IMG/VR virus record: IMGVR_UViG_3300031576_000112
Location: 1 to 43,618 of that record
Length of the DNA: 43,618 bases
Reading direction: 5' to 3' (one strand)
From: a virus
In this document: positions 38,774 through 43,618 of the stretch, one piece after another
Layout of the letters: each line of letters opens with the position of its first letter
Numbering within the stretch: the stretch's first letter is position 1
Position numbers and translations under genes: made by a program
The notes under the pieces: generated by a model
The model's database searches: none
Told to the model about the DNA's origin: nothing
Seen by the model: the letters and a program-made list of their open reading frames with translations, nothing else

Positions 38774-38961
38774 AAAATAAAAAACTGCCGACAAGAGATG
38801 AGGTGTGGGCTAAATATAAACTCATCGATGATCCTGCGTGGTCCGAATACTGGCGCATCCACAATCAAGCGCTGGCTAAGTACGAGCATATTCACAGGCG
38901 GGCATGGGCCGAATGTTGGCGTACACTAGCCCTCATCGAAAAGGCCAAGAGGGGGAAATAG
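38770..38961 (+). CDS. Small Trp-rich repeat protein (63 aa)
   Basis: ATGA overlap. Contains a degenerate internal repeat: DPAWSEYWRIHNQALAKYEH followed by RRAWAECWRTLALIEKAK, as in phage proteins made of AWxEYxRI helical units. Function unknown. Confidence 0.6.
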   Translation: MKNKKLPTRDEVWAKYKLIDDPAWSEYWRIHNQALAKYEHIHRRAWAECWRTLALIEKAKRGK

Positions 38962-38962
38962 C

Positions 38963-39118
38963 ATGGCAAAGCATAGACATTACTGGCGGTGTTCTGACAC
39001 GACCTATTCTAAACATGGAGACTTAACCCGCATTACTGAGCCATGCGCTTGCGGGAAGAAGCGAATTATAACGGCATGGTCGCAAACCATAATTCTTGCC
39101 GAAGGAAAAATGAAATGA
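38963..39118 (+). CDS. Small Cys/His protein (51 aa)
   Basis: ATG after GAGGGGGAAATAGC. KHRHYWRCSDTTYSKHGD and CACGKKRI suggest a zinc site. Its TGA overlaps the next ATG. Unknown. Confidence 0.55.
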   Translation: MAKHRHYWRCSDTTYSKHGDLTRITEPCACGKKRIITAWSQTIILAEGKMK

Positions 39119-39336
39119 CTCAGCCGACGACGAATATGACCCCAGAAAAACAAAGCGAAATTGACCTTCAGGAAGTCAAAATCAGGACCATTACAAATGG
39201 GTGGCTCGTCAAAACTACAAAAGGATGGTGGGCGTATCCTACTCTTGAAAAAGTGTACGAACATATCAGCTACCACTATTTGAAGCTGGCGCAGGAACCC
39301 AAAAAAGAAAGTGGGATGAAAGGAGAAACAAAATGA
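39115..39336 (+). CDS. Hypothetical protein (73 aa)
   Basis: ATG 39115 (ATGA). Acidic start, then VKIRTITNGWLVKTTKGWWA and a helix. The longer upstream frame from 39043 is not used. Unknown. Confidence 0.58.
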   Translation: MTQPTTNMTPEKQSEIDLQEVKIRTITNGWLVKTTKGWWAYPTLEKVYEHISYHYLKLAQEPKKESGMKGETK

Positions 39337-39518
39337 ACGTATGCGAACACCATGCAAAGGACGTTTTCGTGTTGCACGAAAGCTATAATTGCCCGCTGTG
39401 TGCAGCGGAGAAGCGGATTGAAGTTCTGGAAAAAATAGAGCTCGATCAGGACAATGAGATCGCAAATCTCCAGGAAGAAATCAACGCTATCGATGCGAGG
39501 CAAACAGGCCATGTCTAG
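39333..39518 (+). CDS. Small zinc-knuckle coiled-coil protein
   Basis: 61 residues. MNVCEHHAKDVFVLHESYNC-PLC gives Cys and His ligands at the N-terminus; the rest is a heptad coiled coil (IEVLEKIELDQDNEIANLQE). The N-terminal pattern closely resembles the junction-spanning gene at 43282 (HGEAVLVVHELASCPFC). Likely a zinc-anchored dimer. Confidence 0.62.
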   Translation: MNVCEHHAKDVFVLHESYNCPLCAAEKRIEVLEKIELDQDNEIANLQEEINAIDARQTGHV

Positions 39519-39810
39519 GGTTGAGGTCGGGATTAAGTGGAAGATCGAAGGAAAGCTTGTCGATCTCACTGTGTCGGGGAATGTTATCCCGTATTGGCCT
39601 GGGGTTCGATACTACAAAGATGGTTCCGGCGCTCCACCTGAAGGCGGGTACTTGGAGGATATAGAGATTCTGAAGGCTGACGGAACGCACTTGCCCGAGG
39701 ATGTTGAGAACCGCCTTGCTGATGATGAAATTTTCAATGAATCAGTCTGGGCAAAGATTGAGGAGCTCGCTCAGGATGAAAAGGAATTATCCGATGAATT
39801 GGAAAAATAG
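39511..39810 (+). CDS. Hypothetical acidic protein
   Basis: 99 residues from ATG 39511, overlapping the preceding TAG. Strand-rich first half (VGIKWKIEGKLVDLTVSGNV) and an acidic helical end. No family recognised. Confidence 0.58.
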   Translation: MSRVEVGIKWKIEGKLVDLTVSGNVIPYWPGVRYYKDGSGAPPEGGYLEDIEILKADGTHLPEDVENRLADDEIFNESVWAKIEELAQDEKELSDELEK

Positions 39811-39961
39811 GCTGTATGTCAGGCTCCTCCTGGCGGCCGCGATTTGCCTTGGGATTGGATGGTATGCAACGATCCTTTTGCTCGTGAGCTGTCGCTTGAC
39901 TATTTCTAAAAACTGTGGCACTCTATACAGTACCGGAGGATTAAATGGGCAAAAAAAATAG
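39794..39961 (+). CDS. Small membrane protein (55 aa)
   Basis: ATG inside the end of the previous gene. One or two close hydrophobic helices (LLLAAAICLGIGWYATILLL) and a short tail with two cysteines. Could be a small lipoprotein or holin-like protein; LVSC might act as a lipobox but lies far from the N-terminus. Confidence 0.5.
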   Translation: MNWKNRLYVRLLLAAAICLGIGWYATILLLVSCRLTISKNCGTLYSTGGLNGQKK

Positions 39962-40184
39962 GAACGTAATCGACGCAAAATTAGCCGATGTTAGGGAAAA
40001 TTGGCTGAAACAAAAAAAGCTCACGGTTTCTAAGTTTACGCTGGAGCTGAAGAAATCAACATTGCCTTTCGTTGATTACAATGTAACTGTCAGGTGGTTT
40101 AAATACGGCAAGATGCCAGAAGGAGAAAAGATGGGAGCAATCCTAAAAGTATTTCCTGATTTCCCTTACGAGCGTCCAGTATGA
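39945..40184 (+). CDS. Possible HTH DNA-binding protein
   Basis: 79 residues, ATG after ACCGGAGGATTAA. The stretch TVSKFTLELKKSTLPFVDYN then VRWFKYGKMPEGEKMGAILK and VFPDFP looks like a Cro/XRE-type domain (helices, short turn, and the terminal FPD motif). Basic. It would be the only plausible transcription regulator seen here. Family assignment is tentative. Confidence 0.45.
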   Translation: MGKKNRNVIDAKLADVRENWLKQKKLTVSKFTLELKKSTLPFVDYNVTVRWFKYGKMPEGEKMGAILKVFPDFPYERPV

Positions 40185-40543
40185 AAGAAATCTGGAGGCC
40201 AGTGGTCGGGTATAAAGGTTTGTATGAAGTGAGCGATCTTGGCCGAATACGCTCAGTGTCCCGACTTGTGCGCGGTCCTCGTGTATTGCGCGTTGCCTAC
40301 GGGCGAATGATGTCATTACATAGAGAGAAAGGGGATTACTTTAAGGTCAATCTCTGGAAGGATGGGTTCGGACATAAATTTTATGTCCATCGTCTAGTCG
40401 CCGCCACATTCTGCCGTGGAACTGGACATGACGTTAATCACCTTGATTTGAATAAGGGGAATAATTTGGCGACTAATTTAGAATGGTGTAGCCGACAGGA
40501 TAATATGAAGCACTATTTTAGGAGGATTCGTGGCAATAACTGA
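40181..40543 (+). CDS. HNH homing endonuclease with NUMOD4 motif
   Basis: 120 residues. NUMOD4: EIWRPVVGYKGLYEVSDLGR-IRS at the N-terminus. HNH: YVHRLVAATF (H70), DVNHLDLNKGNN (H87), then NLEWCSRQDN (N108). Complete and plausible as a free-standing mobile endonuclease. ATGA overlap with the previous gene; its stop overlaps the exonuclease start. Confidence 0.9.
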   Translation: MKEIWRPVVGYKGLYEVSDLGRIRSVSRLVRGPRVLRVAYGRMMSLHREKGDYFKVNLWKDGFGHKFYVHRLVAATFCRGTGHDVNHLDLNKGNNLATNLEWCSRQDNMKHYFRRIRGNN

Positions 40544-41456
40544 AACGCAACGCGACGATCGCGTAAACTACATTGGGGGTTCTGATATTGCGGGGGTTCT
40601 TGGACTGTCTCGCTGGATGAGCCCCTTAAAAATTTGGGCACAAAAAACAAAACAAATACCCGCTGACGATCTCAGCGATAGCCAAGCCGTCGAGTTAGGA
40701 AACGAGCTGGAAGACGTTGTTTGCCGATTATTCACGAAGCGCACAGGCAAGAAGGTTTATCGCGTAAACGAAACATTGTTCCATCCGAACTACCCGTTCA
40801 TTGGTGCAAATATCGACAGGCGGGTTGTCGGCGAGGACGCAATCTTCGAGGCCAAGACTTGTTCAGCATGGCGGGCCAAGGAGTTTGATGGCGAGGAATT
40901 GCCAGTTGAATATATTCTTCAGGTGCTCCACTACCTCGCTGTTTCTGGAAAGAGCGTTGGCTACCTAGGTGTTCTGATTGGGGGACAAGATTTCCGCTGG
41001 CGATCAATTCAACGCGACGATAAAGTTATTCAGGATATGCTTCGTAAAGCGGTGCATTTCTGGAAAAACTTTGTTGAGACCAAAGAGATGCCATCTCAGA
41101 TCACGAAGAACGACGCTGAAACTCTTTACGGCCTATTCCCTGTTGGCGATGAATCAGCTCCAATCGAGTTGACGGATCAAGCCAATATCATCCTTGAAAA
41201 CCTTGACGCTTATAAGGCCGATCTTAGGGTCCTGGAAGGCAATATCGACCGATCAGAGAATGAGCTGAAGGCCATGCTTGGGGACAACGCTGTGGGGCTG
41301 ACGGAAAAGTATCGTGTGACCTGGAAGAATCAAATCCAGAAGCGCGTCGATACAAAGAGGCTCAAAGAGGAGCTGCCCGATGTCTCGGAAAAATATAGCA
41401 AGACGATAGAGAGCCGTGTCCTGAGAGTGTCTGGAATCAAAAGCAAGGAGAAATAA
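40530..41456 (+). CDS. YqaJ-type phage exonuclease
   Basis: 308 residues. GTG start with AGGAGGATTC. It has the lambda-exonuclease/YqaJ core: N-terminal IGGSDIAGVLGLSRW, D96 in IGANIDRR, E107-A-K109 in IFEAKT, and Q131-x2-H134-Y135 in YILQVLHYLAV. It degrades one strand from double-strand ends so that RecT can load. The C-terminal third is a helical extension. Confidence 0.92.
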   Translation: MAITETQRDDRVNYIGGSDIAGVLGLSRWMSPLKIWAQKTKQIPADDLSDSQAVELGNELEDVVCRLFTKRTGKKVYRVNETLFHPNYPFIGANIDRRVVGEDAIFEAKTCSAWRAKEFDGEELPVEYILQVLHYLAVSGKSVGYLGVLIGGQDFRWRSIQRDDKVIQDMLRKAVHFWKNFVETKEMPSQITKNDAETLYGLFPVGDESAPIELTDQANIILENLDAYKADLRVLEGNIDRSENELKAMLGDNAVGLTEKYRVTWKNQIQKRVDTKRLKEELPDVSEKYSKTIESRVLRVSGIKSKEK

Positions 41457-41457
41457 A

Positions 41458-42300
41458 ATGGCGACGACCGCGGAAGTTGGGAAGCAGTTGGCGAAGACGG
41501 AGCAGCCGAAGGGCTTGAGGGAATTGATTGAGAGCTCGGTAAAGGAGCTGGCTCGGGCGCTGCCTGAGCACATGAGGCCGGAGCGCCTGGTTCGGATCGC
41601 GCTGACTTGCATCCGGACGACCCCGGAGCTGGCGAATTGTACCCAGGAATCTTTCCTCGGGGCCTTATTCACGGCCGCGCAGATCGGGATAGAGCCCGTC
41701 GCTGGACAAGCCTATATCCTGCCATTCAATAATTCACGCAAGAAGGCTGACGGCTCTTGGCATAGCGTCAAAGAGGCTCAGTTTATCCTTGGTTATAAGG
41801 GACTTGCAGCCTTATTCTATCGCCATGAAAAGGCGGTTCAGCTCTCCTGGGGAGTCGTCTACGTTGGCGATGATTTCACCTATGAATATGGGACCGATCC
41901 GAAGCTTCGGCACATCCCGGCCATTAAGGACCGCGGGGCCGTCACCGGATATTATGTCGTGGCCCATCTAGCGAACGGCGGTAAGCCGTTTATGTACATG
42001 AGCCGAGAGGACTGTTTGGATCACGGCCGGAAGCACTCGAAAACCTTTGATAAAAAGAAAGGAGAGTTCTACGAAAAAAGTCCTTGGCGAACCAGCGAAG
42101 AACCTATGTGTCTAAAGACCGTCCTTATCCAGCTCGGGAAACTCCTTCCTCTATCGGTTGAAATCCAGAGTGCGATTGCAGCGGACGAGACGAGCAGAGA
42201 TTACCGGAATGGAATCGACAATGCGCTGGACCTGGTTCCTACTACAACCTGGGACGAGCCTCCAGCGGCCGTGGAGCCCGAGCAAGCGCCAGGGGCTTAA
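41458..42300 (+). CDS. recT: RecT single-strand annealing protein
   Basis: 280 residues with the RecT core: ARALPEHMRPERLVRIALTC, CTQESFLGALFTAAQIGIEP, GQAYILPFNN, QFILGYKGLAALFYR and SPWRT...MCLKTVLIQL. It anneals complementary strands and works with the exonuclease just upstream. The ATG lies one base after the exonuclease stop, with AAGGAGAAATAAA in front. C-terminal tail is acidic and Pro-rich. Confidence 0.94.
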   Translation: MATTAEVGKQLAKTEQPKGLRELIESSVKELARALPEHMRPERLVRIALTCIRTTPELANCTQESFLGALFTAAQIGIEPVAGQAYILPFNNSRKKADGSWHSVKEAQFILGYKGLAALFYRHEKAVQLSWGVVYVGDDFTYEYGTDPKLRHIPAIKDRGAVTGYYVVAHLANGGKPFMYMSREDCLDHGRKHSKTFDKKKGEFYEKSPWRTSEEPMCLKTVLIQLGKLLPLSVEIQSAIAADETSRDYRNGIDNALDLVPTTTWDEPPAAVEPEQAPGA

Positions 42301-42539
42301 TGCCTTTTGACAAGCAAGCGTATTGGGAAAATAAGGGGAAGAAACAACCTAGGACCTTTGACAACTATTTGGTCTGTGGACCCTGCATGGATGCGGCCAA
42401 AAAGATCAAAATTCAGCCGGATCGTCAGATGGCATTTAAGGTAGCTTTTAAGGGTCCTTTCATTAAAGTGCCTGATGGATATTATCACAAAGGATGCCCC
42501 AACTCCAGCTCCGAGCGAGCAGGTCTTGAGTTACCATAG
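42300..42539 (+). CDS. Hypothetical Cys-containing protein
   Basis: 79 residues; ATG overlaps the RecT stop (TAATG). Contains DNYLVCGPCMDAAKKI, then YYHKGCP, a possible zinc site. Coupled to RecT, so perhaps a recombination accessory protein. Unknown family. Confidence 0.6.
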   Translation: MPFDKQAYWENKGKKQPRTFDNYLVCGPCMDAAKKIKIQPDRQMAFKVAFKGPFIKVPDGYYHKGCPNSSSERAGLELP

Positions 42540-42681
42540 AACAAGACAATGGGAAACTCAAATCAGGATGCAGCGACACTCTCATCTTTGCGTTCAATGC
42601 CGGATAAAATTTGTTTGCGAGCGTCCGTTCTGCGTTTCCGGAACAAGTGTTTGCGATTCATGTTTTGAAAAATTAGCCTAG
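42526..42681 (+). CDS. Small zinc-motif protein, start uncertain
   Basis: TTG at 42526 or ATG at 42568 is possible. The product carries HLCVQCRIKFVCERPFC and CDSCFEKLA, six cysteines, clearly metal-binding. Overlaps the previous gene slightly. Function unknown. Confidence 0.5.
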   Translation: MSYHRTRQWETQIRMQRHSHLCVQCRIKFVCERPFCVSGTSVCDSCFEKLA

Positions 42682-42689
42682 GAGGATTC

Positions 42690-42896
42690 ATGCCAAAAGT
42701 GGTTATCGAAATCGAAGATGCGCTTCACGGAAAAGTCCAGGTGAAAGCGACTCCAAATCTTGCGACGCTGGCGAAGCTGCGGATCGACGGAGATAATTTT
42801 TCTCCGGCCGAGTCCGTGGCGATCATAGCTCTGCGCGAGATTCACAAGCAATTTAAAAAATCCGAGGAGTTGTATCGGAAGGGATTGATCCAATAA
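42690..42896 (+). CDS. Small early protein (68 aa)
   Basis: ATG after TAGGAGGATTC. A strand pair (KVVIEIEDALHGKVQVKATP) is followed by two helices (AESVAIIALREIHKQFKKSE). Common phage layout, unknown function. Last gene before the noncoding region. Confidence 0.65.
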   Translation: MPKVVIEIEDALHGKVQVKATPNLATLAKLRIDGDNFSPAESVAIIALREIHKQFKKSEELYRKGLIQ

Positions 42897-42904
42897 AATT
42901 TTTC

Positions 42905-42934
42905 TTGACATGAAAATGCTCTTTGTGCTTTAAT
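42905..42934 (+). promoter_or_regulatory. Sigma70 promoter upstream of the structured RNA
   Basis: TTGACA (42905-42910), 18-base spacer, TTTAAT (42929-42934). Predicted start near 42941-42942, which places the RNA 5' end right at the first stem of the pseudoknot. A second TTGACA at 42936 lacks a good -10. Confidence 0.7.
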
Positions 42935-42941
42935 GTTGACA

Positions 42942-43036
42942 TCGTTTGCCATGAACAAAAATAGATATGCGCCTCTGGCGCAGAAAAGTCCCGGTTCCAA
43001 TTCTAATGGCGAACGAGGAGCCGGGCATTTCTTTTT
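42942..43036 (+). ncRNA. Candidate pseudoknotted small RNA
   Basis: Two nine-pair helices interleave. S1: GTTTGCCAT (42944-42952) with ATGGCGAAC (43006-43014), one G-U pair. S2: CCCGGTTCC (42990-42998) with GGAGCCGGG (43017-43025), one G-U pair. S1's 3' arm lies in S2's loop, so this is a true pseudoknot. A five-pair hairpin GCGCC-TCT-GGCGC (42969-42981) sits between. ATTTCTTTTT follows S2, as in an intrinsic terminator. A frame from ATG 42951 (39 codons) has no ribosome binding site and starts within S1, so it is not called. Family unknown. Confidence 0.62.
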
Positions 43037-43281
43037 GGGCGCTTGGAAGTCGCCCAGACGCATACGTTAGATAATAGCTCCAATCTGGGACCTGGCCCTA
43101 CGAGATTTCCAGGCAGTAGTTCTTGGGGAACTCCCGACGAGATAAAACGGGTATAACCTGTCGGCCCCGGCTTGATTGTAGAAAGTAATTAAGCCATCCC
43201 TAAAGACTGCTCTGAAGTTCAGCGCTTAGAGGCTATCAAGCATAAAGCGTTTGCCCCGGAATTAATAGAAGGAAAAAAGAA
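43037..43281 (+). other. Structured noncoding region after the small RNA
   Basis: No credible gene. Several stems are visible: GGGCG/CGCCC (43037-43055), CCTGG/CCAGG (43091-43113), ACGGGT/ACCTGT (43147-43161) inside CCGAC/GTCGG, and a nine-pair stem GGCTTGATT/AATTAAGCC (43169-43195) with loop GTAGAAAGT. The octamer CGTTTGCC of stem S1 (42943) recurs at 43248. It may be leader RNA for the gene at 43282, a second RNA, or a replication or packaging site. Confidence 0.5.
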
Positions 43282-43618
43282 ATGAAATGTTGCACCTTGC
43301 ATGGCGAAGCCGTCCTGGTGGTCCACGAATTAGCCTCCTGCCCATTTTGCCCCAATCTACTAGCAAGCGCGGGCGAACTCAAGCTCTTAGAAGCAGAACC
43401 TTCGATCCCAAAACGCAAAGAAACTTTTCAGGCTCTCATGGATGGGATTCTCCGAGATTACATGAAGCTTACTCCTGGGAACCCAGACCCGAGAGAGAAG
43501 GGCGCGGTGAGCGCAGCCTATCGCAGATTTGGGCGGGCAGTCCGAGACATTTTGGCGTTGGCAAAGGATGATCCGATAGCAGCGCGGCGCGGGATTGACG
43601 CGATAGGAGATCGGATGG
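43282..43618 (+). CDS. 5' part of junction-spanning small zinc-motif protein
   Basis: ATG after AGAAGGAAAAAAGAA. Begins MKCCTLHGEAVLVVHELASC-PFCP: cysteines and histidines for a zinc site. The frame continues through the repeat to the stop at 238-240 after wrapping (149 residues in total). The N-terminus resembles the protein at 39333. The sequence after it is helical and basic. Function unknown. Confidence 0.75.
   Translation, partial: MKCCTLHGEAVLVVHELASCPFCPNLLASAGELKLLEAEPSIPKRKETFQALMDGILRDYMKLTPGNPDPREKGAVSAAYRRFGRAVRDILALAKDDPIAARRGIDAIGDRM
43492..43618. repeat. Terminal direct repeat, right copy
   Basis: Identical to bases 1-127; see that entry. Counting it once gives 43,491 bp. Confidence 0.95.

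Noticed and set aside
39896-39940. TTGACT and TATACA before the gene at 39945 as a fourth copy of the early promoter
   Set aside because: Spacing is about 22 bases and the shared spacer motif is absent.
42951-43070. 39-codon frame starting at ATG 42951
   Set aside because: No ribosome binding site, start codon buried in a stem, and the sequence is better explained by RNA structure.
43492-43618. Genuine direct terminal repeat for packaging
   Set aside because: Length equals a common assembly k-mer and the repeat lies inside a gene; true terminal repeats cannot be distinguished without reads.

Overview
The window looks like one complete tailed-phage genome (Caudoviricetes, podovirus type) assembled from DNA reads. 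Bases 1-127 are repeated exactly at 43492-43618, and one gene runs through that junction in frame, so the molecule is best read as a circle of 43,491 bp. Every gene I can support is on the + strand, and genes are packed with ATGA, GTGA and TAATG overlaps and strong AGGAGG-type ribosome binding sites. The order of head and neck genes (terminase, acetyltransferase, head-tail connector, Bbp19-like protein, scaffold, major capsid protein, Bbp16-like cement, gp11-like tubular protein, capsid staple, gp12-like tubular protein, three internal virion proteins, T7-type tail fibre) matches T7-like/BPP-1-like podoviruses. I see no RNA polymerase, DNA polymerase, primase, helicase, integrase or tRNA, so replication and transcription probably rely on the host. 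The host cannot be named; Sec signal peptides and sigma70-type promoters fit an ordinary, probably diderm, bacterium.

Layout. (1) 0-5.3 kb: small accessory genes, many with zinc-binding cysteine/histidine clusters, plus a NinG-like recombination nuclease, a MazG-like pyrophosphohydrolase and a calcineurin-type phosphoesterase. (2) 5.3-10.7 kb: DUF5681-like protein, large terminase, cold-shock protein, GNAT acetyltransferase, head-tail connector. (3) 10.7-13.8 kb: a beta-rich protein followed by four consecutive proteins that each begin with a Sec signal peptide, an unusual insert between connector and capsid genes. (4) 13.8-19 kb: membrane proteins, scaffold, capsid, cement, adaptor. (5) 19-31.7 kb: tail tube, internal virion proteins (one of 1967 residues carrying a zeta-toxin-like P-loop kinase domain), tail fibre and a second fibre-like protein that again has a signal peptide. 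(6) 31.7-34.9 kb: putative lysis or late accessory genes (small membrane proteins, XhlA-like protein, DUF5675) and a second phosphoesterase. (7) 34.9-42.9 kb: the probable early region, driven by three near-identical sigma70 promoters, with an ImmA/IrrE-like peptidase, RadC-like protein, HNH endonuclease, YqaJ exonuclease and RecT annealase. (8) 42.9-43.3 kb: a 385-bp stretch without a convincing gene, with its own promoter and a very well-formed RNA pseudoknot followed by a U-tract, then more stem-loops.

How it works together. YqaJ and RecT form a two-component recombination module, with RadC-like, NinG-like and HNH nucleases as helpers. TerL packages DNA into a capsid made by scaffold, coat, cement and staple proteins. 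The gp14/15/16-like proteins would be ejected at infection. The points most worth a second look are the pseudoknotted RNA, a textbook G GGG GGA slippery site joining two halves of one protein family, the secreted-protein cassette inside the head operon, and the zeta-toxin domain in an ejection protein.
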